64,000 bases of DNA from Methanothermobacter sp. (lineage in GTDB: Archaea > Methanobacteriota > Methanobacteria > Methanobacteriales > Methanothermobacteraceae): assembly GCF_030055425.1 (NCBI RefSeq), contig NZ_JASFYE010000001.1, positions 1-64,000 on the forward strand, given 5' to 3'. The position numbers were made by a program, and so were the translations under genes. The notes under the pieces are model-generated. The model searched no databases and was not told where the DNA came from. It saw nothing but the letters and a program-made list of their open reading frames with translations. Within the stretch, counting starts at the first letter, position 1. Each line of letters starts with the position of its first letter. Positions 9,469 through 17,265 of this stretch are shown one piece after another.

Positions 9469-10160
9469 GGGTTGACCTTAAGGCCCTTATCGTCTATGGT
9501 GTAGGGGGCACTGGCCCTTCCGACTCCTATCATGGCCTCAACTGTAAGTTCAGATCCATCGAGGTGTATTATGTTATCCACAACTGCCTTGAGCATGGTC
9601 TCAACCTTGGGGTCTGCTGATCCCTCGGTGTAGGTGACAATGGCAGTTCCGCCAGCGTCCTTGATCCTCATTATGTATGCTGTGAGGACTCGGACTATCA
9701 GCATCTCATCATTGAATGCCATTAGAGTTGTGAGGGAGTCCAGGACAGACCTGAATATGCTGTAGCCTGCAGTTATGTTCCTTATGGCAACCCCCAGTTT
9801 CACCATTATATCGGTAGGGTTATTCACAGATGATGAAAGATAGGTGTTGCCAGCATCAGATGCAGGTCCTGAGATGCTTGATATCGCGTCTATCACATAT
9901 AGGAGTTCATTCTCCATGTAACTCTCAGCATCCATACCAAGAACCTGCATGTTCCTCTTGAGGTCCGCCAGGCCATAGTCTGTGGATATATAGAGACAGG
10001 GTTCACCCCTATCAGCACCCCCAGCCGCGAAACCATAACTGAATATTGATTTACCAACCTTCGGGGGCCCATAGACAAGTGTAACAGTATTTTCAGGGAT
10101 CGCACCCCCACCAATGAGTTCATCAAGGCCCCTTATTCCTGAGGGAATTCTAACAATCAT
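9465..10160 (-). CDS. KaiC/FlaH-like RecA-fold ATPase (first copy)
   Basis: A 231-residue KaiC-like single-domain ATPase. It opens with IPSGIRGLDELIGGG and has Walker A GPPKVGKS near residues 31-38 and a hydrophobic strand ending in LDSLT as the Walker B-type element. No second CI/CII domain and no transmembrane segment. Starts immediately after the stop of the GTPase fusion gene and overlaps the paralogue downstream by 4 bases, so the three are one operon. Size and fold resemble FlaH (ArlH), the archaellum motor nucleotide switch, but no archaellum genes are in the window. Confidence 0.75.
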   Translation of the reverse strand: MIVRIPSGIRGLDELIGGGAIPENTVTLVYGPPKVGKSIFSYGFAAGGADRGEPCLYISTDYGLADLKRNMQVLGMDAESYMENELLYVIDAISSISGPASDAGNTYLSSSVNNPTDIMVKLGVAIRNITAGYSIFRSVLDSLTTLMAFNDEMLIVRVLTAYIMRIKDAGGTAIVTYTEGSADPKVETMLKAVVDNIIHLDGSELTVEAMIGVGRASAPYTIDDKGLKVNP

Positions 10161-11342
10161 TTAACCACCATAGAGAAGTCCGAGGAGGGTTTCAAGTGCT
10201 TCTTTAACTCCCAATCCCTCTTTGAGTGAAACAGGTATTATAGGGACATCACCTCCAAGCTTCATCCTTGTTCTTATCTCATCAGGTGAGAGTGCCCCTG
10301 GAAGGTCCTGTTTATTGGCAACCACAACCTTTGGTATGGCCTCTGCCCTTGTCTTTCTTATCATCTCCTTGGCCCTAGCGAAGGTTTCAGGTGCGGTTGA
10401 GTCCACAAGTATGAATGCCCCAACAGCCTCCCTTGAGAGAACATCCAGTATTAGGTCGAATCTCTCCTGTCCTGGTGTACCGAAGATATCCGCCATGAAC
10501 CCCTTATACTCGAGGTGACCTATGTCCATTGCAATGGTCGTTGGGAACGCCGAGAGGGCCTTTCTGTCAACAGAAACTGCTTTTGTGGATATGGACTTCA
10601 CAAATGTGGATTTCCCTGAATTGTAGGGACCAGTCACCAGTATCTTGGGCACATAGACCTTAACTCCACCTGGCTGTACAACAAAGAAGAGAACCATGGT
10701 TTCAGGGGGCTTGGACCAGTCAGAATGGGCAACCATGAACCCCTGTCCTATTATGACCCTCTCCTCAATGGTCCTCAGATCAACGACACAGTCCATCAGT
10801 GATCTCAGTTTATCCATCAGCTCCCTTTCATAGTCCCATTCAGTGAAGAGGTAGACAAGGTTGACATCCAGTTCAGAGGCCCTCCTGTTCCATGCCTCAA
10901 CAATTTCAAGGGTCTCACCGTTGCCCAGGTAATCTATTATTACAGATAGGCAGTTTATTACCCCCACACCACCAGGAATATCCTCTATTGCACTCAGAAC
11001 TGTTTCCTTTATCTCTGAGTAATCACTGACAGTGTAACGCTCCTCTGATGGCATTCCAAGGAAGGGCGAACTTCCATCAACAAAAAACATGTTCCCATTC
11101 TCAATGTGGGCCTCTATGTCCCAGCCATAGGATCTGAATTCATATATTATGCTCTCAGGTTCCTCAACGTTGGTGAATATGAACCCCTTCCCACCCTCAC
11201 CAAGGCGCCCGTTGAGCATCTGGTAACCGAATGCCTCATAGTCAACTCCGGGGGATGCCGAGAACATCACAGAAGCCCCCTCCCTCACTCCGCCGCCCAG
11301 GAGGTCGTCGAGTTTCGGGATGTAAGTCCTCTTCATGTTCAC
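10161..11342 (-). CDS. KaiC-like domain fused to MglA/CvnD-type small GTPase
   Basis: A 393-residue two-domain protein. Residues 1-205 form a KaiC-like domain ([11 protein letters not shown] at the start), but where Walker A should be it reads [10 protein letters not shown], lacking the P-loop Lys and Ser/Thr, so it probably does not hydrolyse ATP. Residues 231-393 form a small Ras-like GTPase: P-loop GPYNSGKS (238-245), G3 region [10 protein letters not shown] (285-294), NKQD (343-346) and PVSLKEG (370-376). The FGTPGQ signature is the one I know from the COG2229/CvnD and MglA-like group. It overlaps the roadblock gene by 4 bases. Probably a GTP-dependent switch with a built-in adaptor domain. 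Confidence 0.8.
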   Translation of the reverse strand: MNMKRTYIPKLDDLLGGGVREGASVMFSASPGVDYEAFGYQMLNGRLGEGGKGFIFTNVEEPESIIYEFRSYGWDIEAHIENGNMFFVDGSSPFLGMPSEERYTVSDYSEIKETVLSAIEDIPGGVGVINCLSVIIDYLGNGETLEIVEAWNRRASELDVNLVYLFTEWDYERELMDKLRSLMDCVVDLRTIEERVIIGQGFMVAHSDWSKPPETMVLFFVVQPGGVKVYVPKILVTGPYNSGKSTFVKSISTKAVSVDRKALSAFPTTIAMDIGHLEYKGFMADIFGTPGQERFDLILDVLSREAVGAFILVDSTAPETFARAKEMIRKTRAEAIPKVVVANKQDLPGALSPDEIRTRMKLGGDVPIIPVSLKEGLGVKEALETLLGLLYGG

Positions 11343-11716
11343 ATCTCCCTTAGAATTTCATCAACCTGCGCTGCCCTTGAATCCATTTCAAAGAGCAGCA
11401 GACCAAGCTGTGCCTCCGGTTCTGCCAGGGCCGTGAATATGGCCTTCTCACCTGCAGGTTTGAGAATGATTATACCCTTCTCGGTTCTCACGGTTATCTC
11501 AGAAACGCCGCCAGTGTTCATCTGCCCTGATGCCGCCTCTGCAGCACCCATTATGGTTGAACAGAGGGCTGAGAATATCCTGGCATCAACATCTGGAGGT
11601 GTCCGTGCGTTTATGAGCAGCCCTTCCTTTGAAACAATACCTGCAGCCCTTATCTGACCGACCTGCATAAAAGCAGAGAGCACATCATCCAGTTTTTCCT
11701 TCTTTGTTTTGGCCAT
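11339..11716 (-). CDS. Roadblock/LC7-domain protein
   Basis: A 125-residue cytoplasmic protein covering one roadblock/LC7 domain ([18 protein letters not shown], then long helices and [19 protein letters not shown]). Proteins of this family act as partners or GTPase-activating proteins of small GTPases (bacterial MglB for MglA; CvnB in actinobacterial conservons). It sits directly upstream of, and overlaps by 4 bases, the GTPase fusion gene, as expected for a cognate pair. The ATG at 11716 follows GGGGTG; a TTG immediately upstream is the alternative. A TATA-like sequence near 11795-11805 suggests its own promoter. Confidence 0.85.
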   Translation of the reverse strand: MAKTKKEKLDDVLSAFMQVGQIRAAGIVSKEGLLINARTPPDVDARIFSALCSTIMGAAEAASGQMNTGGVSEITVRTEKGIIILKPAGEKAIFTALAEPEAQLGLLLFEMDSRAAQVDEILREM

Positions 11717-11831
11717 CAATACACCCCAGTGACTCGGTAACCGGTATCAGGAAGTGTCCCCGGCGATGAGTATTACAGTTTAATTATGTTGTTAACCCTT
11801 TATATCAGTTTACATCTGGCTACGGTGTAAT

Positions 11832-12359
11832 CTAATGAGGAACCCACACCGCCTCAGATGTTGTGAAGACGTAGTGATATGAAAAGGCAGGGTTGTGGTA
11901 GGTACCGGTCAGGTTCTCTGTCCTGAAGGTCCGTGAGATGGATCTCCTCATACAGAAGTTCACCCTGTCAGAGAGGGACTCCCTCAGGAAAGACTCCATA
12001 GGTGGGCCAGAGAGCCATGCCCTCAGACGGAACTTCCTCCGCCCGTATGTGCTATTGTAGCCCTCGTCAATCATCTCAACCCTCAGAACCCTGACACCTG
12101 ATGGCTGGAGTAGGGCCGGCTTCTGGTTCTGGTACTCTTCAAAGGTAACAGCAGGGTAGACTGCAAGGGTGTCAGTAGTAACCCCCTCCAGGGCCCCTGT
12201 TTTAGCAGCTGAATGGGCCGCCAGGAGTTCAAGCTGCATTCCAGCCTGACCAGAGATGAGTATGGCAATGAGGAGCCCGGCACCTGTAAGTAGCAGGTAC
12301 TCAAGGGGTACCTGCCCTCCAGTGCAGCCATAGATATTATCTGCCCTCAGATTTGTCAC
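11832..12359 (-). CDS. Pilin-like protein with class III signal peptide
   Basis: A 175-residue exported protein. The N-terminus reads GG then QVPLEYLLLTGAGLLIAI: the Gln+1, Pro+3, Glu+5 pattern followed by a hydrophobic helix matches archaeal class III (EppA-processed) pilin signal peptides, whose consensus has Q, S or P, then E. The mature part is Ser/Thr and aromatic rich, with NLTGTYHNP near the end. GTG start. It follows another pilin-like gene and precedes the roadblock/GTPase cluster by 115 bases. Probably a surface pilin subunit; no assembly ATPase is visible nearby. Confidence 0.7.
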   Translation of the reverse strand: MTNLRADNIYGCTGGQVPLEYLLLTGAGLLIAILISGQAGMQLELLAAHSAAKTGALEGVTTDTLAVYPAVTFEEYQNQKPALLQPSGVRVLRVEMIDEGYNSTYGRRKFRLRAWLSGPPMESFLRESLSDRVNFCMRRSISRTFRTENLTGTYHNPAFSYHYVFTTSEAVWVPH

Positions 12360-12399
12360 AGATGAACCCCCCAGAGACTCCTCGTAGATATATCCAAGC

Positions 12400-12843
12400 T
12401 CAGAGCCTCACCTCCGAGACCATGAGGAGGGTCCTGTTATTTCTGCATGTGTTCCGTATTGAGTATTTCCTGCCTGCCTCAAGGTTAATTGATGCAGGGT
12501 TCCCCCTTGAGTCCGCAATGATAACAGGGCATATATCTGAGAACCCCCTGTAACCATCCGCCCAGCCATAGACCCCGGTTGAGTTGACCCTCAGCCTGTA
12601 GGCTGATGTGTGGTTGAGACGTGGTGGGAGTTCAACAACAACCTCACGGCCCGGGCCCCCTGCAACTGCAAGGTCAACGGCACATGCCACATCATCCATA
12701 AGTATGCGAAGTTCAAGAAGTCCCTCCTCATGGTGAACACCATCAATCCTTGAACCAGCAATGGCAACCATGGTGGATAAAAGCAGAACCATGAAAAATG
12801 TTGATGTTACGGCGTCAGCTAATAGAACTCCATGTGAATCCAT
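12400..12843 (-). CDS. Pilin-like or membrane-anchored secreted protein
   Basis: A 147-residue protein with a short N-terminus and one hydrophobic helix (ADAVTSTFFMVLLLSTMVAI), then an extracytoplasmic domain with two NxT/S sequons (NHT, NST). DSHGVLLAD before the helix resembles a pilin processing site (G, then acidic at +5), but this is weaker than in the downstream gene. The ATG at 12843 is chosen over an upstream ATG at 12909 because the extra residues are AT-rich and include the TATA element. First gene of the pilin/roadblock/GTPase cluster. Confidence 0.6.
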   Translation of the reverse strand: MDSHGVLLADAVTSTFFMVLLLSTMVAIAGSRIDGVHHEEGLLELRILMDDVACAVDLAVAGGPGREVVVELPPRLNHTSAYRLRVNSTGVYGWADGYRGFSDICPVIIADSRGNPASINLEAGRKYSIRNTCRNNRTLLMVSEVRL

Positions 12844-12861
12844 GATAGTAATTAATAAATT

Positions 12862-12873
12862 TTTATATATAAA
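12862..12873 (-). promoter_or_regulatory. TATA box for the pilin-like gene cluster
   Basis: The minus strand reads ATTTATATATAAA here, centred about 24 bases before the ATG at 12843. No Shine-Dalgarno sequence lies between, so the message may be leaderless. This is the strongest TATA-type element of the 8.8-12.9 kb cluster. Confidence 0.6.
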
Positions 12874-12921
12874 TATTACTAACTGATGTATAGATATAGT
12901 TTGATGCACATAAACCCTTAC

Positions 12922-13335
12922 ATGTATTCCCTAGTGGTCTTCACAGGGGGGCCCCATAACTTCCATGAACTTGAGGAATTTGTTGAGGATGCCGGTGGCC
13001 TCATAATCCAGAGGGACACATTCAGCGTTCACAGGGGCCAGTACTTCCTGAGAAATGAGGTCAGAGTCCTGTGCATCATTCCCAGCGCAGATGAAGACAC
13101 TCTCAGAGAGACCGCCCGCAGGATAAAGGGGGAAATAGAGGGCCTTGATGCTGATCAAGATGTCCTTGAGAGGATACAGTCCCTTCTTGAGGTCTATGAT
13201 AGGCTCGCAGAAGAACCCTCATGGACCCCCCAAGAGGATATTGTGGCCGATGACGGCCTCCTTGATGAGATGGTTGACATGGAACTCATTGAGAGAAGAA
13301 AGATGGGCCATAGGGTTGAGTACCGTCTGCTATGA
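12922..13335 (+). CDS. Conserved hypothetical protein, possible winged-helix C-terminus
   Basis: I do not recognise this 137-residue soluble protein. The N-terminal half starts MYSLVVFTGGPHNFHELEEF and alternates strand and helix; the C-terminal 40 residues (LLDEMVDMELIERRKMG, then VEYRLL) look like the end of a winged helix. Start could be ATG at 12922, 12904 or 12886; the first fits best with the compact fold. It is divergent from the pilin cluster and separated by about 80 bases, so it may share regulatory DNA with it. Confidence 0.45.
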   Translation: MYSLVVFTGGPHNFHELEEFVEDAGGLIIQRDTFSVHRGQYFLRNEVRVLCIIPSADEDTLRETARRIKGEIEGLDADQDVLERIQSLLEVYDRLAEEPSWTPQEDIVADDGLLDEMVDMELIERRKMGHRVEYRLL

Positions 13336-13446
13336 GATTCTATGCTGACAAAAATTCAGCGGGTCCATCATAACATCACAGGATCCATGTCATCCAGATT
13401 TATCTAGGTGGTCTTTAAGATTAGTATAGGAGCTGGAGGATTTAAT

Positions 13447-13668
13447 ATGGCAAATGAAATAAAACAGCTTGTGATAGGCATAAGTAGAGATGGAGAGATA
13501 ATCGTAAAGAGTAACAGGGGGAGGATCTACCCGGTTAAGGTATCATCAGACCTCAGTTTCAGCTGTGAGGACCTCTTCAGGCACACCGATAGGGAACTCT
13601 ACGCCACAATAAATACCGAGGTCCAGCCCTGGGAATGTGTGTCCATTGAATACGTGGAACCAGAGTAA
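13447..13668 (+). CDS. Small conserved hypothetical protein
   Basis: A 73-residue soluble protein, predicted mostly beta (LVIGISRDGEIIVKSNRGRI, then a FSCEDLFRHTD segment). No signal peptide or metal motif. Start at the ATG at 13447 with GGAGG about 6 bases upstream; an upstream in-frame codon at 13408 lacks support. Function unknown. Confidence 0.45.
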   Translation: MANEIKQLVIGISRDGEIIVKSNRGRIYPVKVSSDLSFSCEDLFRHTDRELYATINTEVQPWECVSIEYVEPE

Positions 13669-13811
13669 AATCATCAGCTATTTATTTCATTCAGAGACAT
13701 TGACTTAGCAGCCACTGACACACAACATACCACTTATAAAATGGGGAGTACAATAGCTGTACTGAGACCAGATACACAGTAATAGAATACAATACTTGAG
13801 TGGAGGATATC

Positions 13812-14054
13812 ATGAGGGGAGAAATTCTCATAACCGCAGGAGTAATCCTTATAATCACAGGCATACTTTTAACATTCATTGGAGGAGCCCTCAGCGCCTC
13901 CCAGACAAGGGATAAGGGGGAGGTTAAGGCCGCGGGAGTTGTAATGATAGGGCCCGTGCCCATAATCTTTGGCAGCGACAGGAACATGGCCATCACAGGG
14001 GTTGTGCTCGCCCTGATCCTCATGGTGGTTGCATACATACTGTTCTACAGATAG
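13812..14054 (+). CDS. TIGR00304/DUF131-like small membrane protein
   Basis: An 80-residue protein with two hydrophobic helices (EILITAGVILIITGILLTFI and MAITGVVLALILMVVAYILF) joined by a basic/polar loop containing KAAGVVMIGPVPIIFG. The GPxPIIFG loop and size fit the archaeal DUF131 (TIGR00304) membrane family, from memory. ATG at 13812 preceded by GGAGGAT. It is followed 10 bases later by the ferredoxin-domain gene, probably cotranscribed. Confidence 0.65.
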   Translation: MRGEILITAGVILIITGILLTFIGGALSASQTRDKGEVKAAGVVMIGPVPIIFGSDRNMAITGVVLALILMVVAYILFYR

Positions 14055-14064
14055 GTGTGCTTCC

Positions 14065-14937
14065 ATGAGGATCATAATGGTGGCCTGTGGAGAATACGGC
14101 GCCAGGGTGGTTAATACCGTCGCTGCCCATGGGCTGGCACCGGACATAGTGGCTGTATTTGATTATGATGACTATTCTGGTGAATTTCTGGATGATCCCT
14201 CATCACTTCTTCCCCCAGAAATCCCTGATGCAGATCTCACAGTAGCTGCGGGACTCTTCGGTGACCTTAACCTTGTAGCAGCTGAAATAGCCGTTGAATC
14301 GGGATCAAAGGCCCTCATAATTGAATCCCACGCGCCGGGTCAGCTTCCTGAAGGCCTTAAATCTGAAATTTCCAGGATGGTTGAATCAGTCGTCTTTCCA
14401 TCACCCTTCTGTTCACTTGATACTACAGGAAATCCCTTTATTGACTCATTTGCCTCAGGATTCGGGAAGCCTGAGGTGGACATGGATGTGAAGGAGAGTG
14501 TCCTTGCAGTCAGGGTTAAAAGAAGCGCCCCCTGCGGTTCCACCTTCTACGTCGCAGAGAGGATAAGGGGGGTTCCCCTCCCTGAGGTGGATGTGGCTGC
14601 CGGTGAAGGATTCCACAACTACCCCTGCCTGGCGTCCATGGAAGCTGACCCTGTACTGGGGGATACCCACCTGCATGTTGCAGGTTACCTCACAAGGGAG
14701 GCCTTCAAGAGGGCTGCAGGTGTGCCGGGGGTTCATGCCCACGTGAACCCCAGGGAATGTCTGGGAGAGGATTGTGGCTTCCTCTGCATGGATGTCTGTC
14801 CCCTTGTCAGGTTATCCATGAATACCATAAGGAGGGGTGTGACTGCAGAGGTGGATCCCTTCTCCTGCGGTGCCTGTGAGAGGTGCGCCAGGGAGTGTCC
14901 CCAAGGGGCCATAGAAATGATAAACCCGCGGCCATGA
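14065..14937 (+). CDS. DUF166-like protein with C-terminal ferredoxin-type cysteines
   Basis: A 290-residue protein. The N-terminal about 215 residues (MRIIMVACGEYGARVVNTV) resemble the archaeal DUF166 family (from memory). The C-terminal part carries two cysteine groups, CLGEDCGFLCMDVCP and CGACERCARECP, suggesting 4Fe-4S clusters. This points to a redox or radical role, substrate unknown. Start ATG 14065; the upstream in-frame region overlaps the previous gene. It lies just before cbiF but the gap of 62 bases and weak start of cbiF leave the operon link uncertain. Confidence 0.65.
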   Translation: MRIIMVACGEYGARVVNTVAAHGLAPDIVAVFDYDDYSGEFLDDPSSLLPPEIPDADLTVAAGLFGDLNLVAAEIAVESGSKALIIESHAPGQLPEGLKSEISRMVESVVFPSPFCSLDTTGNPFIDSFASGFGKPEVDMDVKESVLAVRVKRSAPCGSTFYVAERIRGVPLPEVDVAAGEGFHNYPCLASMEADPVLGDTHLHVAGYLTREAFKRAAGVPGVHAHVNPRECLGEDCGFLCMDVCPLVRLSMNTIRRGVTAEVDPFSCGACERCARECPQGAIEMINPRP

Positions 14938-14999
14938 CGGGATCCACATGATAACACCATCAGGATGTAAAAAAGGAATAACACAGAGGAGAGGATAAT

Positions 15000-15788
15000 C
15001 TGAAAGGCACAGAAAACCCTGAAGTTGATGAAAAGGTTACAGGTGAGGTTGTATTCATAGGTGCAGGTCCAGGAGACCCTGAACTCATAACACTGAAGGC
15101 CATAAGGGTTCTTGAAAGGGCCGAAGTTGTGATATACGCCGGTTCACTTGTAAACAGAAAGATCCTGGAATACGCGCCAGGTGCAGAGGTCCATAACAGC
15201 GCCCATATGAACCTTGATGAGATAACGGAGATCATGGTGGATGCCTGCAGGGCCGGTAAAACCGTGGCGAGGGTTCACACAGGAGACCCCTCCATTTATG
15301 GGGCCATCAAGGAGCAGATGAGGGTTCTTGATGAGAAAGGAATTCCATACAGTGTTATACCTGGCGTCAGTTCCGTTTTTGCAGCTGCAGCCGCCCTGGG
15401 GGCCGAACTTACACTTCCTGAGATTTCTCAGACCGTCATAATAACACGTCCTGCCGGAAGAACACCTGTGCCGCCCTCAGAGAGCATCGAGGAGCTTGCA
15501 AGACACGGTTCAACCATGTGCATATTCCTGGGTGTCCACATGATAGGGGACATTGCAGAAAGGCTAATGAAGCACTACCCACCTGACACCCCCGTTGCCG
15601 TGGTTAAAAGGGCCTCATGGCCTGACGAGGAGATTGTGAGGGGTACACTGGCGGATATATCCATGAAGGTACGTGAGGCCGGTATAAAAAAAACTGCCAT
15701 GATAATCGTGGGAAGGGTTCTCGATCCAGGGGAGTTCAGAGCCTCCAAGCTCTATGACGCCGGATTCAGCCACGAATACAGGTCCTGA
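15000..15788 (+). CDS. cbiF: Cobalt-precorrin-4 C11-methyltransferase
   Basis: SAM-dependent methyltransferase of the anaerobic cobalamin (corrin) pathway. The translation shows FIGAGPGDPELITLKA (SAM site), IYAGSLV, RVHTGDPSIYGA and IPGVSSVFAAAAAL, typical of CbiF/CobM. The family N-terminus requires translation from before 15129; upstream the frame is open to 14982 but has no ATG, GTG or TTG. A CTG at 15000 sits 5 bases after GGAGAGG, giving 262 residues, the normal length. So this gene probably uses a CTG start. A run of T follows at 15854. Confidence 0.9.
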   Translation: MKGTENPEVDEKVTGEVVFIGAGPGDPELITLKAIRVLERAEVVIYAGSLVNRKILEYAPGAEVHNSAHMNLDEITEIMVDACRAGKTVARVHTGDPSIYGAIKEQMRVLDEKGIPYSVIPGVSSVFAAAAALGAELTLPEISQTVIITRPAGRTPVPPSESIEELARHGSTMCIFLGVHMIGDIAERLMKHYPPDTPVAVVKRASWPDEEIVRGTLADISMKVREAGIKKTAMIIVGRVLDPGEFRASKLYDAGFSHEYRS

Positions 15789-15854
15789 ACAAATTTTATC
15801 CTCAACATTATTCTTCCTGAGGCCGACTTCAGCCACAGGTCCTACAGATTTTAT
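15765..15854. repeat. Imperfect short duplication at cbiF 3' end
   Basis: TTCAGCCACGAATACAGGTC at 15765 (the end of cbiF) recurs downstream at 15828 as TTCAGCCACAGGTCCT, and both are followed by an ATTTTAT stretch. The second copy lacks 6 bases. Offset about 63 bases. Confidence 0.6.
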
Positions 15855-15861
15855 TTTTTTT
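15854..15861 (+). terminator. T-run terminator after cbiF
   Basis: Eight consecutive T on the plus strand, preceded by another T-rich stretch, 65 bases after the cbiF stop: the usual archaeal intrinsic termination signal. It also separates cbiF from the convergent NikR-type gene. Confidence 0.6.
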
Positions 15862-15877
15862 AGGTTACCCCCTGAAA

Positions 15878-16261
15878 TCAGAATGTAAAGAGCTTTATGT
15901 GGGCCATTTTCCCGCAGGCCATGAACCTCTCTGTGAGTTCCCTCACCCTTGAGGACTCGCCCTCAATTATGAAGAGTTCCAGGCACTTCCCATCCTTGAG
16001 GTGACTGTGTATCTGGGTGCTGATTATATCCTCATAGTCATGTTTTATGTCTGTCACCATGTCCTCGGCATTTCTATGGTGTATTAGAAAGAGAACCGCG
16101 TTTATATCTCCCCTCAATTCCTGCATGTTTCTTTTCTCATCTATCAGAAGCCTTGCAGCAGCCCTTATAACATCGGATCTTCCTGAGAATCCCATCTCAT
16201 CCCTAAGTGCATCTATCTCCGCGAGGAGCTTTTCACTGAGTGAAACACTGACCACAACCAT
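15878..16261 (-). CDS. NikR-type metal-responsive ribbon-helix-helix regulator
   Basis: A 127-residue repressor. The N-terminus ([20 protein letters not shown], then [12 protein letters not shown]) is a CopG/ribbon-helix-helix DNA-binding arm. The C-terminal ACT-like domain has the nickel-type ligand pattern TQIHSHL, then KCLELFII, as in NikR (His-x-His and Cys), with a further His in LIHHRNAE. It is divergent from a metal ABC transporter and probably controls it, though the transporter resembles the zinc/manganese class rather than NikMN. The ATG at 16261 lies about 28 bases from a TATA element. Confidence 0.85.
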   Translation of the reverse strand: MVVVSVSLSEKLLAEIDALRDEMGFSGRSDVIRAAARLLIDEKRNMQELRGDINAVLFLIHHRNAEDMVTDIKHDYEDIISTQIHSHLKDGKCLELFIIEGESSRVRELTERFMACGKMAHIKLFTF

Positions 16262-16283
16262 GAATCACTCTATTTTAATAAGA

Positions 16284-16344
16284 ATTTATATACTTTATGC
16301 TAAATTTTATTAAATTATGCTCCAGATATTAACAATTTTTATAT
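16284..16344. promoter_or_regulatory. Divergent promoters with TTATGC direct repeats
   Basis: On the minus strand GTATATAAATTC (about 16284-16296) is a TATA box for the NikR-type gene. On the plus strand TTTTTATATG (about 16336-16344) is a TATA box for the transporter operon. Between them TTATGC occurs at 16295-16300 and 16315-16320, exactly 20 bases apart and so on one DNA face. These are candidate half-sites for the ribbon-helix-helix regulator. Confidence 0.45.
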
Positions 16345-16377
16345 GTTTTCAGAAACATAGATTAAGTGGGTGGTTGG

Positions 16378-17265
16378 ATGGAAAGATGGAAGATAGGTGC
16401 AATTGCACTCATAACCATACTCTCCATGAGTGGAATGTACGTCTTCACATCAGAGACGTCAGATGAACCAGATCAGGAAAAACTGATTGTTGCGGTTACA
16501 GTAATGCCCCAGAAAGAGTTTGTGGAGGCAGTTGCAGGGGACCGGGCAGAGGTGGTTGTCCTGGTGCCAGAGGGCGCCGACCCACACACCTATGAACCCC
16601 AACCTGAGACACTCAGGAAGGTTTCAGAGGCAAGGGCATACTTCATTGTTGGATCCGGCCTTGAATTCGAAACCCACTACCTCGAAAAAATAAGGACACT
16701 TAACCCCAGTATGAGGATAATAAACACTTCAGAGGGGATAGAGTTCATCCCATCAGACATTGAAGATCCACATGAATCAGCCGAGAGCCCATACGACCCC
16801 CACGTGTGGACATCACCCAGAAACGCAATGGTGATGGTGAACAACACACTGAGGGGGCTCCAGGAGATTGACCCCCAGCACAGCAGATACTACAGTGAAA
16901 ACGCTGCCACCTACCTTGAAAGGCTGCATGAACTGGACATGCGGATCAGAATGGAGCTTAAAAACAGAACCGGTGAGAGCATACTGGTCTACCACCCCGC
17001 CTGGGGCTACTTCTGCAGGGAATACGGGTTAAAACAGGTCGCAATTGAAAGGGAGGGAAAGGAACCCGGTCCGGCAACATTATCACAGATAATCCAGGAT
17101 GCCAGAAGGAAGAACATAAGGGTTGTAATTGTATCACCACAGTTCAGCAGGAGAAATGCAGAACTCATTGCAGAGGAGATAGGTGCAGGAGTTGCCGTTG
17201 TGGACCCGCTGGGTGGAAACTACACAAGGAACATTGAGGAGGTACTGAGGGCTCTTAAGGGGTGA
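16378..17265 (+). CDS. Metal ABC transporter substrate-binding protein (ZnuA/TroA class)
   Basis: A 295-residue exported, membrane-anchored metal-binding protein: positive N-terminus, hydrophobic segment (IGAIALITILSMSGMYVFTS), then the cluster A-I fold. Likely ligands are the His in ADPHTYEPQP, the His in YDPHVWTSP, the His in VYHPAWGYF and the Asp in VVDPLGGNY. The His-rich loop common in zinc-specific ZnuA is short here, so the metal could be zinc, manganese or, given the NikR-type neighbour, something else. The ATG at 16378 follows GGTGG; it overlaps the ATPase gene. Confidence 0.88.
   Translation: MERWKIGAIALITILSMSGMYVFTSETSDEPDQEKLIVAVTVMPQKEFVEAVAGDRAEVVVLVPEGADPHTYEPQPETLRKVSEARAYFIVGSGLEFETHYLEKIRTLNPSMRIINTSEGIEFIPSDIEDPHESAESPYDPHVWTSPRNAMVMVNNTLRGLQEIDPQHSRYYSENAATYLERLHELDMRIRMELKNRTGESILVYHPAWGYFCREYGLKQVAIEREGKEPGPATLSQIIQDARRKNIRVVIVSPQFSRRNAELIAEEIGAGVAVVDPLGGNYTRNIEEVLRALKG

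Noticed and set aside
15129-15788. cbiF starting at GTG 15129
   Set aside because: Would remove the SAM-binding GAGPGDPELITLKA segment, which lies in the open frame upstream.
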